Numbered from the stretch's first letter, positions 1-10,585 are shown. The stretch is 64,000 nucleotides of DNA from an uncultured Eubacteriales bacterium (GCA_900314845.1 OMWV01000037.1:124001-188000), one strand, 5' to 3'. The notes: generated by a model from the letters alone, not told the origin. A program made the numbers and translations.

Positions 1-746
1 TCATATATCTTGCGGGTCTTCTCATATCGTATCTGCTTATGAGGGCATTATCCCTGAGGGCCATCCAGCCGGAGATAGAGAATGTAAAGAGGCAGAAAGA
101 ATTTATTACAAATGCCAGCCATGAACTTAAGACCCCTCTTGCTGTCATCCGGGCCAATACAGAGCTGGAGCAGATGCTTTACGGGGAAGACGAATGGAAT
201 CAGTCAACGATAAATCAGATAGACAGAATGAGCGCCCTGATCCAGAACCTGGTCATCATCTCAAGGGAATCGGAACGGGAGGATAAGAGCGAGCTGGAAG
301 AGATAGATTTCTCCGCGGCTGTCAGGGAGAGTGCGCTCTCTTTCGCGTCCGTAGCAAGGCAGGAAGGCAGATCTCTTGAGATAAACGTTCCCTCAGGGAT
401 CAGGATGCTGGCGGATTCATCAAAGATCAGGCAGCTTACGACCCTCCTTGTTGACAATGCTGTCAAGTACTGTGATGAGGGCGGGAAGATAGAGGTAACT
501 GCCGGGCAGATCAAAAATGGCCGGGGTGCCGCTCTTACCGTGTCGAATTCCTACGCAGAAGGGGCAGATGTGGATTACAGCAGGTTTTTTGAAAGATTTT
601 ACCGTCAGGACAGCTCACACAATATAGATAAGGGGGGCTATGGCATCGGTCTTTCTCTGGCAGAAAGTATCTGCTCTCAGTACGGAGGAGATATCAGAGC
701 GCAGTGGAAAGATGGTGTCATCAGTTTTATCTGCCAGCTTTTTTAG
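1..746 (+). CDS. Sensor histidine kinase, 3' part (5' end outside window)
   Basis: The reading frame is already open at the left edge (codons begin at base 3), so the N-terminal sensor part is missing. What remains starts with a hydrophobic stretch that looks like the end of a membrane helix. A HisKA domain follows with the H-box NASHELKTP, the phospho-acceptor His codon being at 120-122. Then comes a HATPase domain with an N-box (LVDNAVKYC) and a glycine-rich GGYGIGLSLAES box. The usual D-x-G-x-G box is replaced by a weak SNSYAEG stretch, followed by the common FFERFYR motif. The kinase would autophosphorylate on His and pass phosphate to a response regulator, presumably encoded just upstream. 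Family call is firm; the signal is unknown. Confidence 0.9.
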   Translation, partial: IYLAGLLISYLLMRALSLRAIQPEIENVKRQKEFITNASHELKTPLAVIRANTELEQMLYGEDEWNQSTINQIDRMSALIQNLVIISRESEREDKSELEEIDFSAAVRESALSFASVARQEGRSLEINVPSGIRMLADSSKIRQLTTLLVDNAVKYCDEGGKIEVTAGQIKNGRGAALTVSNSYAEGADVDYSRFFERFYRQDSSHNIDKGGYGIGLSLAESICSQYGGDIRAQWKDGVISFICQLF

Positions 747-758
747 GAGGCAGGCTTC

Positions 759-787
759 TTGCTATCAGGGACATTTCTTGTTATAAT
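759..787 (+). promoter_or_regulatory. Sigma-A-type promoter for ispF
   Basis: TTGCTA at 759-764, 17-base spacer, perfect TATAAT at 782-787. It lies between the kinase stop and ispF. The roughly 75-base leader contains a GC-rich hairpin (GCGCCCGG pairing with CCGGCGC around 812-840). Confidence 0.6.
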
Positions 788-866
788 TTTGCCGTAAAAT
801 CTGACATTGCATTTGCGCCCGGAGCGGTGTTCGTCCGGCGCAGTATCAGCGTGAAGGAGAATAGAT

Positions 867-1445
867 ATGAGGATAGGGACCGGATATGACGTTCACAGGC
901 TTGTGTGCGGGCGCAGGCTCATCATCGGCGGCGTGGAGATACCTTATGAAAAGGGACTTGACGGGCATTCTGACGCGGACGTACTTTTGCATGCCATTAT
1001 GGATGCTCTGCTGGGAGCCGCTGCCCTGGGAGATATCGGTCAGCATTTCCCCGATTCCGACCCCGAATATGAAGGGGCGTCCAGCCTGGATCTTCTCCGC
1101 AGGGTCGTACAGATCCTGGAAGAAAATGGTTTTTTCCCGGGGAATATAGATTCCACGATCATAGCTCAGAAACCGAAGATGGCGGGATATATCAAAAAGA
1201 TGCGGGAGAATATTGCCAAGGCTCTCGGACTTCCGGTCTCCCGTGTCAGTGTGAAAGCGACAACAGAAGAGGGACTTGGGTTTACGGGAAGAGGAGAGGG
1301 CATAAGCGCTCAGGCTGTATGTCTGCTCGATGAGATAGGAGAAGCTGCGGGGAGCGATGTCATGTATGAGATGTCCTATGCCCCCGGCGGTGACAAACCT
1401 CTTTCCTGCCCCGGCTGTATGATGAAGTGCCCTGAAAAGAACTGA
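867..1445 (+). CDS. ispF: 2-C-methyl-D-erythritol 2,4-cyclodiphosphate synthase with C-terminal Cys tail
   Basis: Fifth enzyme of the MEP pathway: cyclises CDP-ME 2-phosphate to MEcPP with release of CMP, in the cytosol. The metal ligands D8, H10 (GYDVHRL) and H42 are present, as are the GHSDADV loop (33-39) and the family motif [22 protein letters not shown] at 853-858 fixes the ATG. The protein is 192 residues against about 155-160 for the family: after the normal end near AVCLL there is an extra tail of some 30 residues ending with CPGCMMKC (C181, C184, C188). dxr and ispG of the same pathway lie at the other end of the window. Function is certain; the tail is unexplained. Confidence 0.95.
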   Translation: MRIGTGYDVHRLVCGRRLIIGGVEIPYEKGLDGHSDADVLLHAIMDALLGAAALGDIGQHFPDSDPEYEGASSLDLLRRVVQILEENGFFPGNIDSTIIAQKPKMAGYIKKMRENIAKALGLPVSRVSVKATTEEGLGFTGRGEGISAQAVCLLDEIGEAAGSDVMYEMSYAPGGDKPLSCPGCMMKCPEKN

Positions 1446-1464
1446 CTATAAAACGGAGTGATTT

Positions 1465-2382
1465 ATGAATTTTAACGACTTTATAAAAGAGGATCTGATG
1501 CCTTCGCATTATGATCTGCTGCTTCCCTATTTCAAGAAGAGATACTCTCATACGGTTGACGGGATCCTGACAAGCGCCTTTATGTGGAAGGACTATTATC
1601 AGACACAATTTTTGAGGAATGATGAAGCCCTTCTCTGGCTGGTCACGGTCGACGGAAAGATCGGAAGCCAGACTCCCATGTGCGAGGAAGATAAGCTTGC
1701 GCATTATTTTCATGTGACAGAGCAGTATTTTAACCAGGTGCTGGGCAAAAAGATGGTCATGTATCTTGTGGATAAGGACGCTTTGGAGAAGATAGCCCCT
1801 GATCCTGATAAGTATGAGATCATCGCGGACAGAAGATATTATGACTATGTCTACGACGCGAAAAAGATGATGACCTACAGCGGAAAAGCCTATCACAAGA
1901 AGAAGAATCATGTGAACGCATTTCTGAAAAATTACGGAGACCGTTATGAATACCGGCCGCTGAACTGCGGAGACCACCATGACGAGATCATGGATTTCCT
2001 CAGGAAATGGGAAGAGGAGCGGGACATAAAGGATGAGTTCAACCGTGTGGACTACGAGTTGAACGGGATAGACTTTGTGCTCACGAACTGCCGGTATCTG
2101 AATTATAAAATGGGCGGTATCTATATAGACGGCCAGCTGGAGGCTTTCAGCCTGGGAGTTTACGGGCATGCGGAGAGGACTGCCTACATTCACGTGGAAA
2201 AAGCTAATCCAAACATCCGCGGTCTCTATCCCTTTATCAGCCAGCAGTTTTTGCTGCATGAGTTCCCGGATGCCCTCTATGTGAACAGGGAAGATGATAT
2301 GGGCCTGGAGGGACTGAGAAAGTCCAAGATGTCCTACAATCCCATACTACTGGAAGAGAAATATGAGATCAGACAAAAGTAA
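1465..2382 (+). CDS. DUF2156 (phosphatidylglycerol lysyltransferase C-terminal-like) protein
   Basis: 305 residues, soluble, with the features of the DUF2156 family, a GNAT-fold domain related to the catalytic part of MprF: an N-terminal FNDFIKEDL start, the segment TYSGKAYHKKKNHVNAFLK near the middle, and a GIYIDGQLEAFSLG strand-turn-strand. No membrane segments are seen, so it is not an MprF itself. It probably transfers an acyl or aminoacyl group, but the substrate is unknown. A 19-base gap separates it from ispF, with GGAG at about 1455, and it overlaps the next GNAT gene by 20 bases, which points to translational coupling. Confidence 0.75.
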   Translation: MNFNDFIKEDLMPSHYDLLLPYFKKRYSHTVDGILTSAFMWKDYYQTQFLRNDEALLWLVTVDGKIGSQTPMCEEDKLAHYFHVTEQYFNQVLGKKMVMYLVDKDALEKIAPDPDKYEIIADRRYYDYVYDAKKMMTYSGKAYHKKKNHVNAFLKNYGDRYEYRPLNCGDHHDEIMDFLRKWEEERDIKDEFNRVDYELNGIDFVLTNCRYLNYKMGGIYIDGQLEAFSLGVYGHAERTAYIHVEKANPNIRGLYPFISQQFLLHEFPDALYVNREDDMGLEGLRKSKMSYNPILLEEKYEIRQK

Positions 2383-3682
2383 GGAGACAGGATACTCTGC
2401 AGATGTCACAAGAAAAAAAGCTTCCGATCAGGCAGATGCCCCTTTTGCAGAGCCCTATGTGCGCAGGGCCGGCCTCCGGGATATCCCGCAGCTGTACAGG
2501 CTCTGGCAGGGTTGTTTTGGCGATTCGGATTCCTTTACGGATTATTATTTTGATACCTATTTTCCGGAAAATGAGGTCTGGGTCGTAGAGAAGAAGGGCC
2601 GGATCACAGCCCAGCTCCATGAGAACCTGTATGAGCTGAAGGCGGGCATCCGGCGGATACCCGGCGTTTATATCGTCGGAGTCTCCACGGATAAAAGCCA
2701 GAGGCACCAGGGCCAGATGAGCGCTCTGCTTGCCCGGGTTTTCAGGGAGCAGAGAGAAAAGAAGCTTCCCTTTCTCTATCTGATGCCTGCCGATGAGGCA
2801 ATCTACCTTCCCTCTCAGTTTGCCTATATCTATGCCCAGCATGTCTTTGAGACGAGAGCGGCTGCGGAAGAGAATGAGGCAGATCCATGCGGTTTTCGGG
2901 GTTGCTCCTCTGACATAAGGGTTCGTCCCGCTTCCTGTGATGAAGATCTGACATACGCCGTTGACGCTGCGGCTAAGGCGCTGGCTGATATGGATATCTG
3001 CACACAGAGAGATCCTCATTATTTTTACCGCCTGCAGCTGGAGAACCGGGCGGACGGCGGAGACCTGATGATATTTGAAAAAGACGGCAGAAGGATAGGA
3101 TATCTGTCCTATGCCTGTGAGGATAAGGCAGAGATCCGGGACTTTGCAGCCCGGGAAGAAGAGGCTGAAAAGATATGGCAGCTTACCCTGCAGTATTTTT
3201 CAGAAAAAGATATGTCTATCCTGACATTTCCCAGCCAGGAAGAAGCCTTAAAGAGAGCGGCTTCAAGAATAGGATCTGAGCTGGTTCAAAGGGATAGACC
3301 CATTATCATGGGACGTCTGATCGATGCGGGGGCTTTTCTGGAACTGATCGGAGGCTCATGCAGAGATTCCCGGCAGCTGCAGCTGAGCCTGGATATCAGA
3401 GACCGGTGGATCCCGGAAAATGACGGCATCTGGCTCTGGACATTCGGGGGCGGAAGCAGCTGTGCCTGGTACCTGGGGAAAAGGAAGGGCTCATTTACAT
3501 CGGCATCCCTTTCCGGCGTCGACATGAGCGTGGATGCCGGGGCCCTCATGCAGTGGCTTACCGGGTACAGGAGCCTTGAAGAACTGAAAGAACATGGCCT
3601 GCTCAGCTGGGACGGTGCTTCTTATGAAAATATTAAGAAGGCTCCGATCCTGAACAGGATATTTATCAATGAGATCATCTAG
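2363..3682 (+). CDS. GNAT-family N-acetyltransferase, Eis-like two-lobed type
   Basis: 439 residues. The N-terminal GNAT domain (about residues 30-160) has the acetyl-CoA loop in the form GVSTDKSQRHQGQMSALL, the variant of R/Q-x-x-G-x-G/A seen in Eis-like enzymes. A second GNAT-like domain (RIGYLSYACE..AEIRDF) and a C-terminal lobe follow, giving the three-part architecture of the Eis family. Eis proteins acetylate amines such as lysines or aminoglycosides; the substrate here is not predictable. The start overlaps the upstream DUF2156 gene by 20 bases and uses GGAAGAG just before it. The first ~30 residues are polar and poorly conserved-looking, so a later start is possible. Confidence 0.7.
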   Translation: MRSDKSKETGYSADVTRKKASDQADAPFAEPYVRRAGLRDIPQLYRLWQGCFGDSDSFTDYYFDTYFPENEVWVVEKKGRITAQLHENLYELKAGIRRIPGVYIVGVSTDKSQRHQGQMSALLARVFREQREKKLPFLYLMPADEAIYLPSQFAYIYAQHVFETRAAAEENEADPCGFRGCSSDIRVRPASCDEDLTYAVDAAAKALADMDICTQRDPHYFYRLQLENRADGGDLMIFEKDGRRIGYLSYACEDKAEIRDFAAREEEAEKIWQLTLQYFSEKDMSILTFPSQEEALKRAASRIGSELVQRDRPIIMGRLIDAGAFLELIGGSCRDSRQLQLSLDIRDRWIPENDGIWLWTFGGGSSCAWYLGKRKGSFTSASLSGVDMSVDAGALMQWLTGYRSLEELKEHGLLSWDGASYENIKKAPILNRIFINEII

Positions 3683-3712
3683 CATACATTTTACATCGGG
3701 AGGAGATCATCA

Positions 3713-5122
3713 ATGAAAATATTTAACACTCTTACCAGACAGAAGGAAGACTTTGTGCCTCTTGAGGAGGGCATTGTTAATATGTACGTGTGCGGCCCTA
3801 CCGTATATAACTTTATCCACATCGGGAATGCCCGTCCCATGATCGTATTTGATACGGTCCGCAGATACTTTGAGTATAAGGGTTACAAGGTAAATTATGT
3901 ATCAAACTTTACGGATGTAGATGACAAGATCATAAAGGCCTCCAATGAAGAGGGGGTGCCGGCTTCTGTTATCTCCGAGCGCTATATCGCCGAGTGCAAA
4001 AAGGATATGGAGGGCATGAATATTATGCCTGCCACAGTCAATCCCCGCGCCACTCAGGAGATAGACGGCATGATCGATATGATCAGCACTCTGATAGACA
4101 AGGGACACGCCTACGAATCAAACGGAACGGTCTATTTCAGGACCAGGTCTTTTGAAGATTACGGCAAGCTTTCCCATAAAAATATCGATGACCTTGAGAG
4201 CGGACACAGGGCAGACGATCATCAGATAAAGGTAACAGGAGAAGAAGGAAAGGAAGATCCGCTTGATTTCGTGCTCTGGAAACCCAAAAAGGAAGGAGAG
4301 CCCTCCTGGCCATCACCCTGGGGAGACGGCAGGCCGGGCTGGCATATAGAATGCTCTGTCATGTCAAAGAAATATCTGGGCACGACGATAGACATCCATG
4401 CAGGCGGCGAGGATCTGATATTCCCTCATCACGAAAACGAGATCGCCCAGAGCGAGGCAGCCAGCGGAAAGCCATTTTCAAGATACTGGATGCACAACGC
4501 CTTCCTCAATATAAATGGAACAAAGATGTCAAAGTCCCTGGGAAATTTCTTCACAGTCAGAGAGGTTTCCGAACAGTATGATCTTCAGGTCCTTCGTTTC
4601 TTTATGCTGAGCGCTCATTACAGGAGTCCTCTCAACTTCAGCAGAGAGCTGATGGAAAGCGCAAAGAGCGGCCTTGAGAGGATCCTCACAGCTGCCGACA
4701 GACTGAGGGATCTTAAGCTGACAGGAGACATAAAGGAGGAAGAAAAGGCTTTTTCCGATGAGATAGACGAGTTCGTAAATAGATACGAATCTTATATGGA
4801 TGACGATTTTAATACAGCTGATGCAATATCTGTCATATTTGAGATGGTGAAAGCCGCCAATATCAATGTGACAGAGGACAGCTCCGCCGCTCTTCGCGAT
4901 AAATATCTGGAAACGATAGAGAAGCTCTGCGGCATCCTTGGTATAAAGACCCAGAAGAAGGAAGAACTCCTGGATGCGGATATCCAGGCTCTTATCGATG
5001 AGCGCCAGGCTGCGAGAAAGGCAAAAGATTTCGCCCGCGCTGACCAGATCAGAGACCAGCTTTCTTCCATGGGCATCCGGCTTAAGGATACAAGAGAAGG
5101 AGTAAAATGGAGCAGACAGTAG
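3713..5122 (+). CDS. cysS: Cysteinyl-tRNA synthetase
   Basis: Class I synthetase charging tRNA-Cys. Visible: the HIGH-type motif HIGNARP (residues 36-42) just after C27 of the zinc site, the further zinc ligands in WHIECS and GGEDLIFPHHENE, and KMSKS at 271-275. Length 469 is normal. GGGAGGAG sits at 3700-3707 before the ATG. The last 16 bases overlap mrnC, the usual neighbour in Firmicutes, and rlmB follows, so cysS-mrnC-rlmB is probably one transcript. No T-box leader is visible upstream. Confidence 0.97.
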   Translation: MKIFNTLTRQKEDFVPLEEGIVNMYVCGPTVYNFIHIGNARPMIVFDTVRRYFEYKGYKVNYVSNFTDVDDKIIKASNEEGVPASVISERYIAECKKDMEGMNIMPATVNPRATQEIDGMIDMISTLIDKGHAYESNGTVYFRTRSFEDYGKLSHKNIDDLESGHRADDHQIKVTGEEGKEDPLDFVLWKPKKEGEPSWPSPWGDGRPGWHIECSVMSKKYLGTTIDIHAGGEDLIFPHHENEIAQSEAASGKPFSRYWMHNAFLNINGTKMSKSLGNFFTVREVSEQYDLQVLRFFMLSAHYRSPLNFSRELMESAKSGLERILTAADRLRDLKLTGDIKEEEKAFSDEIDEFVNRYESYMDDDFNTADAISVIFEMVKAANINVTEDSSAALRDKYLETIEKLCGILGIKTQKKEELLDADIQALIDERQAARKAKDFARADQIRDQLSSMGIRLKDTREGVKWSRQ

Positions 5123-5547
5123 GGCAGCTGACTGAATATTTCAGGAATGTTTACGGCCTGGGTCAGCCGGACCTTAAGAAGTATTCACCGCTGACGCTTG
5201 CCTATATCGGCGACGCAGTCTATGAACTTGTTCTGAGAACTTATGTTGTCGGCCAGGGCAACGCTCCGGTCGTAAAACTGCACCACAGGACCAGCGATCT
5301 GGTAAATGCCCACACTCAGTCGGAACTGGCCAGATTGATCATGGACGATCTGAGCGAGGAGGAGACTGCAGTCTACAAACGCGGCCGCAATGCCAGATCC
5401 TATACAAAGGCAAAGAATGCCAGCACAGCCGACTACAGAAGAGCGACAGGTCTGGAAGCCCTTGTGGGCTACCTCTACCTTGCCGGCAGATATGAAAGGC
5501 TGATCTCGCTGATCCATGACGGCCTGCAGGGTCTGACAATGATATGA
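5107..5547 (+). CDS. mrnC: Mini-ribonuclease III (Mini-III)
   Basis: 146 residues, a stand-alone RNase III catalytic domain without the double-stranded RNA-binding domain, as expected for MrnC, which matures 23S rRNA termini in Bacillus. The signature LAYIGDAVYEL contains the catalytic Asp, and the second acidic patch is near TGLEALVGYLYL. It starts inside the end of cysS, with GAAGGAG just upstream. Position between cysS and rlmB matches the common Firmicute order. Confidence 0.92.
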   Translation: MEQTVGQLTEYFRNVYGLGQPDLKKYSPLTLAYIGDAVYELVLRTYVVGQGNAPVVKLHHRTSDLVNAHTQSELARLIMDDLSEEETAVYKRGRNARSYTKAKNASTADYRRATGLEALVGYLYLAGRYERLISLIHDGLQGLTMI

Positions 5548-5608
5548 ATGAACGAATCTTAGGCCGGGAGAAAAAGAACGCGGCCATCCAGGAAAGGATA
5601 AGAGATAA

Positions 5609-6352
5609 TTGGGATATACAGAGACAAAGCTTGAAGGACGGAACCCGGTCATTGAAGCCTATCGTTCCGGCAAAACGATAGATAAACTTTACGTACTCGA
5701 CGGCTGCAAGGATGGACCGGTGAGGACGATACTCAGAGAGGCGCGCAGGCAGAAGACGATCGTGCGTTTTGTGGATAAGGAAAGACTGGATCAGATGTCT
5801 GAGACTCACCATCACCAGGGAGTGATCGCCGTGGCGGCGGCTTATGACTATTCCGACGTGGATACGATGCTGGCCAGGGCAAAAGAAAAGGGCCAGGCTC
5901 CCTTCCTCTTTATCCTTGACGGGATAGAGGATCCCCATAATCTGGGAGCTATCATCCGAACGGCAAATCTGGCGGGCGCACATGGTGTGATCATTCCAAA
6001 GAACAGGGCTGTCGGCCTTACGGCGACGGTAGCCAGAGCATCGGCTGGTGCCCTCAACTATACACCGGTAGCCAAAGTTACAAATATAGGGAAGACCATA
6101 GACGAGCTCAAAAAAGAAGGCCTCTGGTTCGTCTGCGCCGATATGGAAGGCCAGAGCATGTACAAGCTGGATCTGAAAGGGCCGGTAGGGCTTGTCATAG
6201 GCAGTGAAGGAGAAGGCGTCAGCCGCCTCGTCCGCGATAAGTGCGATTTCACGGCCTCCATCCCCATGTTCGGGGATATTGATTCTCTCAACGCCTCTGT
6301 GGCAGCGGGAGTCCTGGCCTATGAGATCGTAAGGCAGAGAATATCCGGATAA
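5609..6352 (+). CDS. rlmB: 23S rRNA (guanosine-2'-O-)-methyltransferase RlmB / TrmH-family
   Basis: SPOUT-class methyltransferase that 2'-O-methylates G2251 in the peptidyl-transferase loop of 23S rRNA. An N-terminal substrate-binding domain (GRNPVIEAYRSGKTI) precedes the SPOUT domain with the three family motifs: LDGIEDPHNLGAIIRTA, IGSEGEGVSRL and SLNASVAAGVLAYE. The start is TTG at 5609, preceded by AGGAAAGGATAAGAG; no in-frame ATG fits. The 61 bases between mrnC and this start hold no other convincing gene. Confidence 0.93.
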   Translation: MGYTETKLEGRNPVIEAYRSGKTIDKLYVLDGCKDGPVRTILREARRQKTIVRFVDKERLDQMSETHHHQGVIAVAAAYDYSDVDTMLARAKEKGQAPFLFILDGIEDPHNLGAIIRTANLAGAHGVIIPKNRAVGLTATVARASAGALNYTPVAKVTNIGKTIDELKKEGLWFVCADMEGQSMYKLDLKGPVGLVIGSEGEGVSRLVRDKCDFTASIPMFGDIDSLNASVAAGVLAYEIVRQRISG

Positions 6353-6395
6353 AAAAGGGCGCCCGTCTCCGGAAAGAGAAGGGCGCTCCTTTTTA
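6353..6395 (+). terminator. Terminator of cysS-mrnC-rlmB
   Basis: Imperfect hairpin in which AAAAAAGGGCGCCC pairs with GGGCGCTCCTTTTT (one bulged base), ending in a T run. It begins immediately after the rlmB stop. Confidence 0.75.
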
Positions 6396-6422
6396 TAAAA
6401 AAACCGGTACAAAAGTACCGGC
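6396..6422 (-). terminator. Terminator of tRNA-Thr (minus strand)
   Basis: Perfect stem GCCGGTAC / GTACCGGT with a TTTT loop, followed on the minus strand by seven T. It sits just beyond the 3' end of tRNA-Thr. Confidence 0.8.
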
Positions 6423-6427
6423 CTGAC

Positions 6428-6499
<72 letters not shown>

Positions 6500-6527
6500 G
6501 TCTTGGACAGAGAAATGTCCGCAAGTA

Positions 6528-6557
6528 AATATATCACAGGACAAAGGCGTCTGTCAA
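6528..6557 (-). promoter_or_regulatory. Promoter of tRNA-Thr
   Basis: On the minus strand, TTGACA (6557-6552), 18-base spacer, TATATT (6533-6528). The -10 box ends 28 bases before the tRNA. It lies back to back with the glnS promoter. Confidence 0.8.
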
Positions 6558-6561
6558 GGGC

Positions 6562-6590
6562 TTGACATGTTATTTGCCGGGATATATATT
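6562..6590 (+). promoter_or_regulatory. Promoter of glnS
   Basis: TTGACA (6562-6567), 17-base spacer, TATATT (6585-6590). The -35 boxes of this promoter and the divergent tRNA-Thr promoter are only four bases apart. Confidence 0.8.
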
Positions 6591-6629
6591 TAATTATGTT
6601 CATATTTTTTAATAGTTGGAGGTTTGTCT

Positions 6630-8318
6630 ATGGAGAAGGAGACATCAGCTGGCGCAGGTGAAACTGCTTCAAAGAATTTTATTGAGATCGAGATAGATAA
6701 GGATCTTCAGGAGGAAAAGGTTGCGTCCGTATGTACCCGTTTCCCGCCGGAACCGAACGGATATCTGCATATCGGACATGCAAAGTCCATCCTTTTAAAC
6801 TACGGACTTGCCCGGGAGTACGGCGGAAAGTTCCTGCTCCGCTTTGACGATACAAACCCTATGAAGGAGAAGACGGAATTCGTAGAATCCATCATCAGGG
6901 ATGTTAAGTGGCTGGGCGCTGATTATGAAGGAGAAGTCCGCTTTGCTTCAAATTATTTTGATCAGATGTACGAGTATGCCGTGAAGCTGATCAAGAAGGG
7001 CAAGGCGTTCGTCTGTGATCTGTCTGCCGATCAGATCCGCGAGTACAGGGGCACTCTGACAGAGCCCGGGAAGGAAAGCCCTTACAGGAACAGAAGCATA
7101 GAGGAGAATCTCAGGCTTTTCCAGGAGATGAAGGACGGCCGGTACCCGGATGGTTCCAAGACGCTCCGCGCAAAGATAGACATGTCCTCTCCAAATATAA
7201 ATATGCGTGACCCTGTTATATACAGGATTGCCCGCATGACTCATCACAACACAGGTGACAAGTGGTGCATCTATCCCATGTACGATTTCGCTCATCCGAT
7301 AGAGGACGGAATAGAAGGGGTAACACATTCCATCTGTACGCTCGAATTTGAGGATCACAGGCCTCTTTACGACTGGGTCGTAAGAGAGGTAGGATTTGAG
7401 AAGCCTCCCAGGCAGATAGAATTTGCCAAGCTCTATCTGACGAATGTTGTGACGGGCAAGCGCTATATCAAGAAACTGGTGGAAGACGGTATCGTTGACG
7501 GCTGGGACGACCCCAGGCTTGTGACCATAGCGGCTCTGAGGAGAAGAGGCTACACGCCGGAATCTATCCGCATGTTCATGGAGCTTGTAGGAGTTTCAAA
7601 GGGCAACAGCTCCGTTGATTACGCCATGCTTGACTACTGCATCCGTGAGGATCTCAAGCTCAAGCGTCCCAGAATGATGGCTGTCTTAAGACCCCTCAAG
7701 CTTATCATAGACAATTATCCGGAAGGAAAAGTCGAATATCTCGACGTTGAGAACAATAAGGAGAACGAAGCTCTTGGCACGAGAAAGGTTCCCTTCGGCC
7801 GTGAACTCTATATAGAAGAGGAAGACTTCATGGAAAACCCGCCCAAGAAGTATTTCCGGCTCTTCCCCGGCAATGAAGTCAGACTGATGAACGCTTATTT
7901 TGTCAGATGCGTGGATGTTGTCAAGGATGCGCAGGGCAATGTGACAGAGATCCACTGCACATATGATCCTGAGACCAGAAGCGGATCCGGCTTCACCGGC
8001 CGCAAGGTCAAGGGCACGATCCACTGGGTATATGCTCCCACATCTATCAAGGCAGCCGTAAGACTTTATGAGAACCTTGTGGATGAAGAAAAGGGCGTAT
8101 ACAATAAGGAAGACGGTTCTGTCAATGTCAATCCCAACTCTCTGACAGTCCTTGAGAACGCAAGGCTGGAGCCTGCTTTTGAAGGAGCAAAGGGCGGGGA
8201 CAGCTATCAGTTCGTCAGGAATGGCTATTTCTGCGTAGACAGCAAGGATTCCGCGCCGGATGCCCTTGTCTTCAACCGGGTCGTTCCGCTTAAGAGTTCC
8301 TTTAAGATAAAGAAGTAA
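6630..8318 (+). CDS. glnS: Glutaminyl-tRNA synthetase
   Basis: Class I enzyme that charges tRNA-Gln directly with glutamine. It shows [15 protein letters not shown] (HIGH motif), the RFDDTNP segment typical of GlnRS/GluRS, the GVSKGNS loop in the place of KMSKS, and the C-terminal anticodon-binding beta-barrels. Length 562 is normal. The longer frame opens at TTG 6624, but GGAGG at 6618-6622 is one base from that codon and seven from ATG 6630, so 6630 is the start. Most Firmicutes lack GlnRS and make Gln-tRNA through GatCAB; clostridial copies are usually explained by lateral transfer. Confidence 0.95.
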   Translation: MEKETSAGAGETASKNFIEIEIDKDLQEEKVASVCTRFPPEPNGYLHIGHAKSILLNYGLAREYGGKFLLRFDDTNPMKEKTEFVESIIRDVKWLGADYEGEVRFASNYFDQMYEYAVKLIKKGKAFVCDLSADQIREYRGTLTEPGKESPYRNRSIEENLRLFQEMKDGRYPDGSKTLRAKIDMSSPNINMRDPVIYRIARMTHHNTGDKWCIYPMYDFAHPIEDGIEGVTHSICTLEFEDHRPLYDWVVREVGFEKPPRQIEFAKLYLTNVVTGKRYIKKLVEDGIVDGWDDPRLVTIAALRRRGYTPESIRMFMELVGVSKGNSSVDYAMLDYCIREDLKLKRPRMMAVLRPLKLIIDNYPEGKVEYLDVENNKENEALGTRKVPFGRELYIEEEDFMENPPKKYFRLFPGNEVRLMNAYFVRCVDVVKDAQGNVTEIHCTYDPETRSGSGFTGRKVKGTIHWVYAPTSIKAAVRLYENLVDEEKGVYNKEDGSVNVNPNSLTVLENARLEPAFEGAKGGDSYQFVRNGYFCVDSKDSAPDALVFNRVVPLKSSFKIKK

Positions 8319-8336
8319 TTATCATTTGATAACAAG

Positions 8337-8376
8337 GCACATCTCTCTTCCCGGGAGGTGTGCTTTTTCTTTTTCA
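8337..8376 (+). terminator. Terminator of glnS
   Basis: Hairpin GCACATCTC / GAGGTGTGC (one G-T pair) followed by TTTTTCTTTTT. Confidence 0.75.
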
Positions 8377-8462
8377 TTTTAAAAATTATAGAAAACAGAA
8401 GATAATTTGAAAAATGAAGAGATAATAAAAGAAAACCCATCGAATTCGGCAAATTTACAAAG

Positions 8463-8491
8463 TTGCATATTGCGTGAAAATTCAGTAATAT
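8463..8491 (+). promoter_or_regulatory. Promoter of groES-groEL
   Basis: TTGCAT (8463-8468), 17-base spacer, TAATAT (8486-8491). The expected start site lies at the left edge of the CIRCE element, the usual arrangement for HrcA repression. Confidence 0.6.
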
Positions 8492-8503
8492 ACATTACGA
8501 TGA

Positions 8504-8530
8504 TTAGCACTCATATAAAGTGAGTGCTAG
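8504..8530 (+). promoter_or_regulatory. CIRCE operator (HrcA binding site)
   Basis: TTAGCACTC, nine bases, GAGTGCTAG: the canonical CIRCE inverted repeat with one mismatch in the last base. HrcA binding here represses groESL until heat or misfolding stress. hrcA itself is not in the window. Confidence 0.97.
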
Positions 8531-8580
8531 CAAATAAATACAAAGATTATAAGATAAAAACTATAAGGAGGCAAACTTTT

Positions 8581-8868
8581 ATGACATTAAAGCCAGTTGC
8601 GGACAGGGTTGTTTTAAAAACTATAAAGGTAGAGGATAAGACAAAGTCAGGCATCATCATTGCAGGCAAGGCTGAGGAAAGACCTCAGATGGCTGAGATC
8701 GTTGCAGTTGGTCCCGGCGGAAACATCCAGGGCAAGGAATACACCATGTATCTCAAGGCCGGCCAGAAGGTTATTTTTAATAAATATGTCGGAACAGAAG
8801 TAAAGCTTGACGATGATGAGTATGTTATCGTAAAGCAGGACGATGTTCTTGCTGTTGTTGAAGATTAA
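8581..8868 (+). CDS. groES: Co-chaperonin GroES (Hsp10)
   Basis: 95 residues forming the heptameric lid of GroEL. Typical start (LKPVADRVVLK), a mobile loop (KTKSGIIIAGKAEERPQMAEIVAVG) and the C-terminal strand DDEYVIVKQDDVLAVVE. AAGGAGG at 8567-8573 selects ATG 8581; an upstream in-frame GTG at 8524 falls inside CIRCE and is rejected. First gene of the groESL operon. Confidence 0.97.
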   Translation: MTLKPVADRVVLKTIKVEDKTKSGIIIAGKAEERPQMAEIVAVGPGGNIQGKEYTMYLKAGQKVIFNKYVGTEVKLDDDEYVIVKQDDVLAVVED

Positions 8869-8878
8869 TTGACAATAA

Positions 8879-10534
<1,656 letters not shown>

Positions 10535-10557
10535 TAGTCCTTATAGTTATCATCTCG

Positions 10558-10585
10558 GGGCTGCCGATATCGGCAGCCCTTTTTT
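10558..10585 (+). terminator. Terminator of groESL
   Basis: Perfect stem GGGCTGCCGA/TATCGGCAGCCC followed by six T. A second hairpin without a T run (CGAGCCG / CGGCTCG) lies at 10591-10612; the rest of the gap up to guaB shows nothing else besides a promoter. Confidence 0.85.

Noticed and set aside
5544..5681. 46-codon ORF starting in an ATGA overlap with the mrnC stop
   Set aside because: It runs out of frame into rlmB, and only its first ~20 codons are outside that gene; the TTG start of rlmB with its own ribosome site explains the region.
8225..8452. 75-codon minus-strand ORF at the end of glnS
   Set aside because: Spans the glnS terminator and has a composition of translated T runs.
8524..8580. 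N-terminal extension of GroES from an upstream GTG
   Set aside because: The GTG lies inside the CIRCE operator and has no ribosome site; AAGGAGG before 8581 gives the normal start.
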